Assembly (NCBI GenBank): GCA_016181585.1
Contig: JACOYX010000002.1
Location: forward strand, 1-37,912
DNA length: 37,912 nucleotides
DNA from: Candidatus Sungiibacteriota bacterium
GTDB lineage: Bacteria; Patescibacteriota; Minisyncoccia; Sungbacterales; HO2-52-23
Reading direction: 5' to 3'
The notes below the pieces were generated by a model, which made no database searches, had not been told where the DNA came from, and saw only the letters and a program-made list of their open reading frames with translations. Below, piece after piece: positions 1-8,454 of this stretch; position 1 is the stretch's first letter, and each line of letters starts with the position of its first letter. A program made the translations under genes and the position numbers.

Positions 1-1
1 A

Positions 2-115
2 TACTTTTACATTCACATCCCTGCCAATGATAAGCCAAGAAATTTTGAAGCGATTTTGTCGCGAATTGAAATTGCAGCAGAATTATCTTTAATCAGCGGG
101 TCTACACTGTTTTAG
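2..115 (+). CDS. C-terminal fragment of an unidentified protein entering from the left edge (…YFYIHIPANDKPRNFEAILSRIEIAAELSLISGSTLF*)
   Basis: Open frame from the window edge to TAG at 113-115; not in the ORF track because it has no start codon. Confidence 0.35.
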   Translation, partial: YFYIHIPANDKPRNFEAILSRIEIAAELSLISGSTLF

Positions 116-218
116 GTTGAAAATTTCCCTTTGAAATACCGCTCCGGTACTGTACTATGAAGTTGCAATTAGCCTGCGGACATTGTTGCGTTTAGAGCGA
201 GAATTCATATACACACAT

Positions 219-247
219 TTGACTTTTCCATTTTATTCAGCTATACT
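219..247 (+). promoter_or_regulatory. Sigma70-like promoter for rnpB
   Basis: TTGACT (219-224), 17-nt spacer, TATACT (242-247), about 20 nt before the RNase P RNA. Confidence 0.7.
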
Positions 248-267
248 GCGCTTAGCTCTCATACATT

Positions 268-795
268 GGGCAATTGCGGCGGAAGGATTTTTTCTTTCCG
301 TCGAGGAAAGTCCGAACACCCTGTGATAGAAATATCGCAGAAGCAGATAGCGGCTAACAGCCGCCTACCGTTTGATGTGCGATTCGTTGCGCATCACACG
401 AACGGGACAGTGTCACAGAGACCATACCGCCAATCGTCATCGTAAAAACTTAAACCCCGTTAGAGAATTTATATTGAACACATCGAGATAATCTCTTTAA
501 AGGAGATTTTCTTGTTAACTGCATCATCTTGATTGAGTTCTCTAACGGGGTAAAATGTTTTTGCGGTGGAGGAGGCAAGGGTGAAAAGAGGTGAGGTAAA
601 AGCTCACAGTTCCGCAGAGCAATCTGCGGTAGTGAAAAACTCCTATCTGGTGCAAGGGACCGGAATTGCTGTTGCAATTTACGGATACCGCAAAGAGCCT
701 GCCGGGCAACCGGCGGCCAAGACAGATGATTGCCTTCCCGGTATTCATTAAAACTATTTAGTGAAGACAGGGAAACAGAATTCGGCTTACAGATG
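268..795 (+). ncRNA. rnpB: RNase P RNA (class A-like) with an extended peripheral stem
   Basis: Conserved GAGGAAAGTCCGAACACC near the 5' end, GGGACAGTG..CAGAGA and AAACCG-type core segments, ACAGAATTCGGCTTACAG at the 3' end; followed by a terminator. Exact ends approximate. Confidence 0.9.
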
Positions 796-807
796 CATGG
801 GAGCAAT

Positions 808-840
808 AAAAAAACACGAAGCTAATCTTCGTGTTTTTTT
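808..840 (+). terminator. Intrinsic terminator after rnpB
   Basis: AAAACACGAAG-CTAA-TCTTCGTGTTTTTTT hairpin plus T run. Confidence 0.85.
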
Positions 841-847
841 ATTTATC

Positions 848-919
848 GGGTCTGTTGCCGAATAGCCTTTGAAGCTAAGCTGTATAAATTCGGCCAAAGA
901 GGTATTCGGCAACAGTCCC
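848..919. mobile_element. Candidate 72-bp MITE-like element with 17-bp terminal inverted repeats
   Basis: GGGTCTGTTGCCGAATA (848-864) versus TATTCGGCAACAGTCCC (903-919), 1 mismatch; flanked by TTATC at 843-847 and 920-924. Confidence 0.5.
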
Positions 920-1549
920 TTATCTGTGGAATCCGAGATCTGCAGGGTTTCGATCTCCAGAAATATGCGCAATATAACCCCCTTGTTCCTCAAAATCCTT
1001 CCGCAACGCTCTCACTTTTTTTATGAGATTCTTCGTTTCCTCTTTTAGCGTTTCCTTTTTCATGATTCCTTTTGACCAATACTCGATAACCAGCTTGCTG
1101 TCGCCAAATATTTTTTTTCCATTATTCTTCTTTGCTATTTCAAGCGCGAATCTGAGCGCCGTAAGCTCGCCAAAGTTGTTGGTTGCAGAAAAATCCCGAA
1201 TCACATATGTTCCGAATCGTGTGATTTCCTCTGCGCTAAGAATATACGAAAGCAAACTTTTCCCTTTCTCGTCGGTCACTTTTGCCTCCACAAGCCCCTC
1301 TCCCCTGCCGGTGCCGGCATCGAAGTAGATTCCGCGTTCCAATGCCTTGCTTATATACTTCGCTTTTTTTGCATGAGATTCGTATTTTGCACCATCCGCA
1401 AGCCAATTCTCCGCATCTTCTTTGCGGGAAAACCCTTTAAACCGCGCGCCTTGTACTCCTGATACTTTTTCTTCGCACTCCTTCCAATTTTCCGCTACCC
1501 CGATCTCTCCCGTATCAGGAACGATATATGCATAATATTTTTTTGCCAT
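920..1549 (-). CDS. Viroplasmin-domain ribonuclease HI family protein
   Basis: N-terminal viroplasmin-like KYYAYIVPDTGEIGVAENWKECEEKVSGVQGARFKGF; RNase H-like IYFDAGTG..., NNFGELTALRFAL, GDSKLVIEYW, GDRNPADLG. Confidence 0.85.
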   Translation of the reverse strand: MAKKYYAYIVPDTGEIGVAENWKECEEKVSGVQGARFKGFSRKEDAENWLADGAKYESHAKKAKYISKALERGIYFDAGTGRGEGLVEAKVTDEKGKSLLSYILSAEEITRFGTYVIRDFSATNNFGELTALRFALEIAKKNNGKKIFGDSKLVIEYWSKGIMKKETLKEETKNLIKKVRALRKDFEEQGGYIAHISGDRNPADLGFHR

Positions 1550-1556
1550 AATGACT

Positions 1557-1716
1557 AGACCTGTCCCCTAATAACAATTCTACTGCAATTCCAGAATTTT
1601 GGCTGCGACTCGATAAAAGTTTCTCGACATATACGCCGTATATGCCTCAAAACTTTTATCGTCGTCTCGCCTAAAATTCCGAAATTTCGTAACGAAAGTT
1701 ATTAGGGGACAGGTCT
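1557..1716 (+). mobile_element. Structured repeat element, copy A (160 bp, complete)
   Basis: 19-bp perfect terminal IR AGACCTGTCCCCTAATAAC/GTTATTAGGGGACAGGTCT; TTCTACTGCAATT and TTTCGTAACGAAA internal boxes; ACT direct repeats at 1554-1556 and 1717-1719. Confidence 0.7.
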
Positions 1717-1723
1717 ACTGAAA

Positions 1724-2521
1724 CTATACGAGATATCCAATTTTTTTGAGCCAATAATCATTTTCCCACTCCCATAATATTTTGGCCGCCATAAACGCTT
1801 TAACGTCTTTATAAATGTAGGGAAATTCGCGAATCGCTACATCACCTTCCATCTCGCCCCATTCATGATTTCCATCGGCGCATAGAGCATCCCTTTTTTT
1901 CGAATTCGCCGGCCGTATTTTTTCATGACCTCCTTTGTTGCGAAACGTTGCTTTGCAAAGCTTACAAACCTTACGCTGGTCTATCCGCAAAATCCAGCGC
2001 GTTTGAATATCTTTTGGCAAAGCGCAGAGGCGCTTTATTTCAAATTCCTGCAATGCGGAAACATATGCCGCGGTTTGCAGATTGTATTCCGGAAAAAATC
2101 CTGTCGAAGTTTTTATGTCGAGAACGCCGAATTTTCCGTCTATTTCGGCAAGCGCATCTACCGTCCCCGCATAGCGGTATCGCGAAGACCATACGCGTCG
2201 TTCGATGTGCTCCGGATAAAAAAATATTTTCTTTTCCTCGTTAAAATTCTGGAATTTCTCCACCGCCGGACGTATGGCTTCGGGAATATCTACTTTCTCC
2301 CCAACCACAAGGCGCTGGACTGTTTCGTGCACCAATGATCCGTGCAAGGCGGATTTATTTTTTATATCCTCCGCGGAAGCATAATGGCCTACTTCTTTCC
2401 AAAATGTTTCAAGTCCCGGCTTTGACTTAATCTCGAGAATTTTCGTAACACGCGGATACCATGCGCCGTTTATTTCATACCCGCTCGCAGTCCTAAACTC
2501 CTCCTCGTTTGCGTACCACAT
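1724..2521 (-). CDS. PD-(D/E)XK nuclease superfamily protein
   Basis: GTVDALAEIDGKFGVLDIKTSTGFFPEYNLQTAAYVSAL matches the D-X(n)-D-X-K plus QxxAY pattern. Confidence 0.75.
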   Translation of the reverse strand: MWYANEEEFRTASGYEINGAWYPRVTKILEIKSKPGLETFWKEVGHYASAEDIKNKSALHGSLVHETVQRLVVGEKVDIPEAIRPAVEKFQNFNEEKKIFFYPEHIERRVWSSRYRYAGTVDALAEIDGKFGVLDIKTSTGFFPEYNLQTAAYVSALQEFEIKRLCALPKDIQTRWILRIDQRKVCKLCKATFRNKGGHEKIRPANSKKRDALCADGNHEWGEMEGDVAIREFPYIYKDVKAFMAAKILWEWENDYWLKKIGYLV

Positions 2522-2627
2522 AAAAAGTTAAAAATGCGAAAATAAAAATATAAAATTACAGCGTTCTGCTTTCAGCGGAACGAATTTATAGATTTTTAAA
2601 TTTCTGCACTGTCATTTTACACCTTGT

Positions 2628-3815
2628 CTATTCCACCTGCCCAAGTATATTTACATTTTTATTTTGTAACGCTTCTATACCGGGAAGTTTTTTGCCAGCT
2701 AAAAACTCAAGCATCGCCCCGCCGCCAGTGGAAATGTGCGTAATATTGCCGGTGAGCCCGTACTTATGCAGTGAGGAAACCGTGTGTCCGCCACCCACAA
2801 CAGTAAACCCTTTTACCTGCTGAATGCTTTTTGCTACTGCAATAGTACCTTCTGCAAACCGCTTGAGCTCCGCTTGACCAAGAGGCCCATTCCAAATCAC
2901 CATTTTCGATTCAGATATTACCTGTCCAAACTTCGCGGCACTTTCCGGTCCGATATCGAAAATAATTTCATCTTCCGCAATGGCAGAAGCTTTTACGGTA
3001 CGCTCCTCACTTTCAATATCTCTTGCCACTACCGCATCGTGCGGCAAAATAAGACGAGGATGCGTAAGCACAAATTGATTGGGGTGCCGCAAAAAATCTT
3101 GATCTACCGCCGATTTCCCTACCGATACTCCGCGTGCGGCAAGAAGCGTATTCATAAGTTTTCCGCCGACCATAACCACCGCTTCTTTTTTTAGAAAGCT
3201 TTCCACTAATGCCAATTTTGTTTCAATTTTTTCTCCGCCTAAAACGGCCGAGAACGGATACTCTGGAGATTCCAGTACGCGCGAGAGCATTGCCACTTCC
3301 CGCGTAAAACACAAACCGGCGAATGAGGGTATTAAAATAGGAAGCAAAACAATTGACGCATGTGCGCGATGCGAAACTGCGAAGTCTTCATTAATATATA
3401 TGTCGCCCCATCCTGCAAGCATTTTCGCAAAACTTTTACTGTTTTCTTCCTCACCCGGCCAAAACCTTATATTTTCAAAAAATAAATGCCGAGGTTCATG
3501 CGCCAATTTTCCTTGTATGCCGGCATCCAAAGGATTTTCGATAAATAAAAATTCTTCTCCAAATTCCCGAGCAACAGACGAAACAATGTTTTTCAAAGAA
3601 AGCGCGGGAATCATTTTCCCTCCGGGGCGCCCAAGATGCGCAATGATTCGTAAAACACCGCCGCGTTGGGCGATAAACTTTAACGTTTCAACCGTTTGGC
3701 GAATGCGGAATCCGTCTTCCACCGCTCCTTCCCGCAGTGTCACGTCGAAATCGGCAAGAACAATGACTCTTGTGCCTTTTTGTATATCTGCATCTTGTAT
3801 TTTCCGAAGCTCCAT
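2628..3815 (-). CDS. pgk: Phosphoglycerate kinase (start at internal Met MELRKIQD)
   Basis: DFDVTLREG, AHLGRP, ENIRFWPGEE, HRAHAS, NGPLG, VVGGGHTV, STGGGAMLEFLAG. Confidence 0.9.
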   Translation of the reverse strand: MELRKIQDADIQKGTRVIVLADFDVTLREGAVEDGFRIRQTVETLKFIAQRGGVLRIIAHLGRPGGKMIPALSLKNIVSSVAREFGEEFLFIENPLDAGIQGKLAHEPRHLFFENIRFWPGEEENSKSFAKMLAGWGDIYINEDFAVSHRAHASIVLLPILIPSFAGLCFTREVAMLSRVLESPEYPFSAVLGGEKIETKLALVESFLKKEAVVMVGGKLMNTLLAARGVSVGKSAVDQDFLRHPNQFVLTHPRLILPHDAVVARDIESEERTVKASAIAEDEIIFDIGPESAAKFGQVISESKMVIWNGPLGQAELKRFAEGTIAVAKSIQQVKGFTVVGGGHTVSSLHKYGLTGNITHISTGGGAMLEFLAGKKLPGIEALQNKNVNILGQVE

Positions 3816-3819
3816 GCAG

Positions 3820-3850
3820 TAGATTATACCCAAAATATATGATAGAATCA
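3820..3850 (-). promoter_or_regulatory. Promoter for pgk, probably giving a leaderless mRNA
   Basis: On the minus strand TTGATT-17 nt-TATAAT, with TATAAT only 7 nt before ATG. Confidence 0.5.
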
Positions 3851-3874
3851 ATTAAACGTTAAATAAGATCTATC

Positions 3875-5113
3875 TTGAATTCCATGAACATCTCCGAAAA
3901 AAAAAATATCGTGATTGTAGGCGCTGGTTTTGGCGGCGTTACCGCGGCCATAAAACTCGCTTCAGGATGCGCCAGCAAAAAATTTAAGATCATGCTCATC
4001 GATAAAAATCCCTACCAATTATATACCCCTGCGCTCTATGAGATAGCGGCGATGCCCCATGAAAACGCCAATGCCGTTGCATTAAGCCACGCTATTACCA
4101 TAGCACTGGAAGATATTGCGTCGGAAAAACATATAGATTTTATACAAGGAGAACTTGCAAGCCTCAACCGTGAACAAAAGAAAATAACACTCAAAAACGG
4201 CGCTTTGGTGGAATACCACTCCCTTATCTTAGCGCTTGGTTCGGAGACCAATTATTTCAATATTCCCGGACTCGCGGAATTTGCACTTCCCCTCAAAAAT
4301 TTTAACGATGGAGTGATTCTCCGCAACAAAATGGAAAAACTCATCCGTGAAAAAACTGGAGTACTCCATATTGCAGTCGGCGGCGCGGGCGCTACCGGCG
4401 TTGAACTTGCCGCAGAATTCATAAGTTTTGTCTGCCGCCTACAAAAAATCTACAACAAAGAACAAGTATGCCGTGTTGAAGTATCGCTGATGGAAGCAAC
4501 CGGGGAAATTCTTCAGGGTTTTTCTCCGTGGGTGGTAAAAAAAGCGCGTCTGCGCCTCCAACAAATCGGCGTGCACATAAAAACCAACACACGCATTGTT
4601 TCTGTGAATGCGGAAGAAATAAAAACAGAGGAGGAATCCATACACTACGATCTCTTAGTATGGGCGGGCGGAATCTCGGGACCGCGCATACTGCAGTCTC
4701 TTGGCCTCCCCTTGAATAAAAAAGGGCAAATTGAGGTAAACCAATATCTCGAAGCCGCAGAGGATATTTTTGCGATTGGAGACAATGCTTCTTTTACAGA
4801 TCAGTCGCAAAAACCGCTTCCCGGCAATATTCCCATTGCTGAAGGGCAAGCAAGAAAAACTGCAAAAAATATTCTGCGTGCCATAAACGGACAAACAAAA
4901 AAGCCCTATCGGGCGCGGAATAAATATCCCTATATTCTTGCGGTGGGGAAAAAATATGCAATTGCGGATATTATAGTCATTCGTTTTGCAGGATTTTTTG
5001 GCTGGCTTTTAAAACAGCTTATAGAATTGCGTTATTTTTTATTCATACTGCCTCTTAAAAAAGCACTCCCTTTGTGGATTTATACCATCAAAACATATAG
5101 CGCCAACGACTAG
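3875..5113 (+). CDS. ndh: Type II NADH dehydrogenase (FAD-dependent)
   Basis: IVIVGAGFGGVTAAIKLA, LILALGSETNYFNIPG, VGGAGATGVELAAE, AAEDIFAIGDNA. Confidence 0.85.
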   Translation: MNSMNISEKKNIVIVGAGFGGVTAAIKLASGCASKKFKIMLIDKNPYQLYTPALYEIAAMPHENANAVALSHAITIALEDIASEKHIDFIQGELASLNREQKKITLKNGALVEYHSLILALGSETNYFNIPGLAEFALPLKNFNDGVILRNKMEKLIREKTGVLHIAVGGAGATGVELAAEFISFVCRLQKIYNKEQVCRVEVSLMEATGEILQGFSPWVVKKARLRLQQIGVHIKTNTRIVSVNAEEIKTEEESIHYDLLVWAGGISGPRILQSLGLPLNKKGQIEVNQYLEAAEDIFAIGDNASFTDQSQKPLPGNIPIAEGQARKTAKNILRAINGQTKKPYRARNKYPYILAVGKKYAIADIIVIRFAGFFGWLLKQLIELRYFLFILPLKKALPLWIYTIKTYSAND

Positions 5114-5139
5114 AGCTCATCTCAAAATTCATTTTCGAA

Positions 5140-5187
5140 ATAAAATACAGCGTTTATGCGCGATCGCGCATAAACGCTGTATTTTAT
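5140..5187. terminator. 48-bp perfect palindrome between convergent ndh and tpiA (likely bidirectional terminator)
   Basis: ATAAAATACAGCGTTTATGCGCGATCGCGCATAAACGCTGTATTTTAT is its own reverse complement. Confidence 0.75.
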
Positions 5188-5237
5188 AAGATAGACAATA
5201 GACATAAAATAGGCAAATTGGGATTAAATCTTTTACC

Positions 5238-6005
5238 TTATCGGGCACGGGAAGCAATTTCAATGATGCCGGTAAATTCATCGGCGTCAAGGCCGGCGCC
5301 TCCCACCAAAGCGCCCTGCATTTTCCCCTCCGTCAAAAATCCGTAAAGATTGTCTTTTCGCACCGATCCGCCGTAGATTATCCGCAAAAGATCTGCTGTT
5401 TTTCTATCATAAAGGCCGGTGATAATTTTACGGATAAAAAGCACGGCGCGAAATGCGCTGTCGGGCGTATCGGGCCGCGCGTTTTTACCGGTGCTGATCG
5501 CCCATACCGGCTCATAGCATACGATCAAGTTTTTTAACAATTGCTTTTTAACACCGGCAAGCGCAGAAACGAGTTCCTCGCCCACAATAGCGGGTATTTC
5601 TCCGTCTTCCCGCTCGCTCTCGCCAATACAAAGAATTGTGGAAAGACCATGATCCAATGCCGCTCTTACTTTTTTATTTACCATTTCATCCGTTTCTCCC
5701 AGATGTATTCTTCGTTCCGAGTGACCCAAAATTACATGAGTGGCTCCAATGTCCCGAAGCTGTGCCGGAGAGACCTCGCCTGTGTAAGCCCCCTTTTCCG
5801 CCCAAAATGTATTTTGCGCTCCATATTTTATTTTTTTAACCGCCGTGCTTACCACAGCGATGTATGGAAACGGCGGACAAATTACAACATCGACATTTTT
5901 CCCAAATTTCAAGTATCCATCCTCAACACGGCTCGCGAGAACATATGCATCGCTTTGACGCAAGGGATTCATTTTCCAGTTCGCGACAATAAGGTATTTT
6001 GACAT
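5238..6005 (-). CDS. tpiA: Triosephosphate isomerase
   Basis: ANWKMN, AQNTFWAEKGAYTGEVSP, ILGHSERR, CYEPVWAISTGK, IIYGGSV. Confidence 0.95.
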   Translation of the reverse strand: MSKYLIVANWKMNPLRQSDAYVLASRVEDGYLKFGKNVDVVICPPFPYIAVVSTAVKKIKYGAQNTFWAEKGAYTGEVSPAQLRDIGATHVILGHSERRIHLGETDEMVNKKVRAALDHGLSTILCIGESEREDGEIPAIVGEELVSALAGVKKQLLKNLIVCYEPVWAISTGKNARPDTPDSAFRAVLFIRKIITGLYDRKTADLLRIIYGGSVRKDNLYGFLTEGKMQGALVGGAGLDADEFTGIIEIASRAR

Positions 6006-6010
6006 ATAGG

Positions 6011-7012
6011 CTATAGAATAATATTCCTTAAAAATGCGGCGGCGGCTTCGGGAGTAACCGCGGAAATTTCTATTCCCGTGCCGATTTCAAAACCCGCCCA
6101 AATAGAGGTTTTTGGTAAAATTTCAATATGCCAGTGATAATGCCGATACTCTTCAACACCAAACACGGGGGCAGTGTGCAGGAAAAAATTGTAATCGGGA
6201 TCATCCAACCCTTTATATAATTTACCCAAGGCATTACGCAATGCATCCGCAAGCGCAAACCGATCTTTAAGCACTGTCGTTTCAAAACGCGCGTTATGCT
6301 GTTTCGGCAAAATACGCATTTCAAAAGCGCTCTTTGTGGCATATGGGGAAAGCACCACCATCTGCTCGTTTTCATAAATAATGCGTTCTTTGATACTTAC
6401 TTCATACTCGATCACCGCGCAATGCACGCATGCATTATGCTCTTGAAAATATGTGACCGATCCCCGAAGGCTCCTGCCGATATCCGGCGGCACCACCGGA
6501 ATAGCGATAATTTGCGCGTGAGGATGAGAAAGAGAAGCACCGGAGGAAGCGCCTTGATTTTGAAAAATTGAAATATATTCTATGCAAGGCTGTGCCTGCA
6601 GGGCAAGGTATCGCTCCTGAAATACTCGAATTACCAACTCAATTTCTTCTTCCGTCATAGTGGCAAGAGGCCGGTCATGATCCCGCGTTACCACCACTTC
6701 ATGAAAACCAACTCCTTCTTTTTTTTTATACGGCCCTTTTTTTTCATAGGTTTCGCACACTCCTTTTCCAAAAGCAGGAAACTTGTTCGGTATTGCCTCC
6801 ACCCACCAATTCTCACTATCATTTTTCCCATCGTGCGAATAAAAAAGCAGAGGCTCTTTTTCCATGGCTTCAAATGGACACGCTGTTTTGGGTTGATTGA
6901 ACGGCTTTCGCTTCGATTTCAAAAAATCCTGCGGCCGCTTAGCGCGTCCGGTAGCAATGACTACCCAATCTCCGGAGACAATATCCTGGCGAAGTTCAGA
7001 AATAGAATCCAT
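6011..7012 (-). CDS. galT: Galactose-1-phosphate uridylyltransferase family
   Basis: CPFE, SGASLSHPHAQIIAIP, YHWHIEILPK; HIT-superfamily GalT architecture. Confidence 0.88.
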   Translation of the reverse strand: MDSISELRQDIVSGDWVVIATGRAKRPQDFLKSKRKPFNQPKTACPFEAMEKEPLLFYSHDGKNDSENWWVEAIPNKFPAFGKGVCETYEKKGPYKKKEGVGFHEVVVTRDHDRPLATMTEEEIELVIRVFQERYLALQAQPCIEYISIFQNQGASSGASLSHPHAQIIAIPVVPPDIGRSLRGSVTYFQEHNACVHCAVIEYEVSIKERIIYENEQMVVLSPYATKSAFEMRILPKQHNARFETTVLKDRFALADALRNALGKLYKGLDDPDYNFFLHTAPVFGVEEYRHYHWHIEILPKTSIWAGFEIGTGIEISAVTPEAAAAFLRNIIL

Positions 7013-7162
7013 AAAAATTAAAAATGTAAAATGAAGTTTCGAACGTCATCCCCTCCCGATTTCCATCGGGATAAACTTGTGGCCCGGTGAAAACAGGGCT
7101 TCAGCCGTGATCCGGTTCATTGGATCACTCATCTGGTGCGGGATAACGCTTTCGTGTCAATT

Positions 7163-7930
7163 TTAACATTTTACATTTTGATTTTTAAATTTTACATTAT
7201 ATACTCCCGTCATCAAATTCCACCGTATCTTGAATACATCCATAAATACTTTTATATACGCGCCGAGTGTCACCTTGCTATCGGGATCGAATTTCCAGCG
7301 GATAGGAATAATGCCGATTGAATACCCAAGCTTTCGCGCCAATGCGAGCATTTCAATATCGAACGAGAATCCGGTCATTTTGGCGCGGGAAAAAATATCT
7401 TCCGCCGCTTTTTTGGTACACGCCTTAAATCCATTTTGCGTATCCCATATCCCCCATACGCCAAATATCTGAATTACCATGTTCCCTAAATTCCCCAGGA
7501 TTTCGCGGTACCACGGTTCCTTTATATCCCGCGTGGCGCCTGCTACATCTTTTGGATTGCGGGAAGATATAACCACGTCGAACCCCTGTTTTAACATCCT
7601 TTCCATTGCATCAAAATATTCCGGTGCAGTTGAATTATCGGCATCGGAAAAAATACGATAATCTCCAATGGACTCAAGTAATCCCCTTCGCACTGCCGCA
7701 CCCTTGCCGGTGCGTGGTAAATTGATCAAGCGTAAATTTGCAATATCTTTTCTCAAACCCAATACGATTTCTTCGGTGCGGTCTTTGGAAGAAGAATCTA
7801 CAACGATAATTTCATATCCTACCGAAAAATTTTTTGAGCGCAAATATGCATCCACTTCGCGCAGGGTTTTTTCTATCCGGCGTTCTTCATTAAGTGCGGG
7901 TATGATCCAGCTTAAATACATAAATTCCAA
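7163..7930 (-). CDS. Family 2 glycosyltransferase (dolichyl-phosphate glucosyltransferase-like)
   Basis: IIPALNEERRIEKTL, IIVVDSSSKDRT, GKGAAVRRGLL, FSDADNSTAPE. Confidence 0.85.
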   Translation of the reverse strand: MEFMYLSWIIPALNEERRIEKTLREVDAYLRSKNFSVGYEIIVVDSSSKDRTEEIVLGLRKDIANLRLINLPRTGKGAAVRRGLLESIGDYRIFSDADNSTAPEYFDAMERMLKQGFDVVISSRNPKDVAGATRDIKEPWYREILGNLGNMVIQIFGVWGIWDTQNGFKACTKKAAEDIFSRAKMTGFSFDIEMLALARKLGYSIGIIPIRWKFDPDSKVTLGAYIKVFMDVFKIRWNLMTGVYNVKFKNQNVKC

Positions 7931-7935
7931 ACTAC

Positions 7936-8014
7936 AAATAACAAATAAATTTCAATAATCAATAATTCAAAACAGATTTTTTGAGTATTGATAGTTGTGA
8001 TTTATTTGTTATTT
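7936..8014. repeat. Intergenic inverted repeat, AAATAACAAATAAAT family
   Basis: AAATAACAAATAAAT (7936-7950) / ATTTATTTGTTATTT (8000-8014), perfect 15-bp arms. Confidence 0.7.
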
Positions 8015-8388
8015 CGGTCCATGTATGATTGCAATATAATTGCCGCAGAGGCCGCGTCTTTGCTGGCCCTTTTTACTCCTGCATGCTCTGCCATGCGGCT
8101 GGTATACATTTCATTTTCGAACTCTATCGGCAAACCGCTGATGCCGCCAAGCCACGCAGAAAACTCACGCACCATACCGCTTTCTTCAGTTTCTCCGCCG
8201 TTGTCTGCAAGCGGCAAACCGATAATTATTTTTTCTATACCCTCATCAGCCAATATCTTCTTAAAATCTCCCTCAAGACGCGGATTTTTTCTCAAATATA
8301 TCGCATGAGGAAATGCAATGCGCCCTTCCGGATCTGAAATCGCAATCCCGATACGCGTCCGCCCAAAATCAATGCCTAAATATCTCAT
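8002..8388 (-). CDS. ruvX: RuvX/YqgF Holliday junction resolvase-like protein
   Basis: MRYLGIDFGRTRIGIAISD, IIIGLPL, E..TS..A, KDAASAAIILQSY. Confidence 0.92.
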   Translation of the reverse strand: MRYLGIDFGRTRIGIAISDPEGRIAFPHAIYLRKNPRLEGDFKKILADEGIEKIIIGLPLADNGGETEESGMVREFSAWLGGISGLPIEFENEMYTSRMAEHAGVKRASKDAASAAIILQSYMDRNNK

Positions 8389-8413
8389 TATTCTTCAGTT
8401 TAACAGCTCCCTT

Positions 8414-8443
8414 TAAAAAAGAAAAGCGGCCATCTAAGCCGCC
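8414..8443 (-). terminator. Intrinsic terminator downstream of map
   Basis: Minus strand GCGGCTTAGATGGCCGC followed by TTTTCTTTTTT. Confidence 0.75.
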
Positions 8444-8454
8444 CACAGTATAAT

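Noticed and set aside
450-806. ORFs 450-806 (-), 542-748 (-) and 566-751 (+)
   Set aside because: They overlap the conserved RNase P RNA core.
7020-7160. Riboswitch-like structure upstream of galT
   Set aside because: Appears to be a degraded copy of the dispersed GTCATCCC...GGGAT repeat; no recognisable aptamer core.
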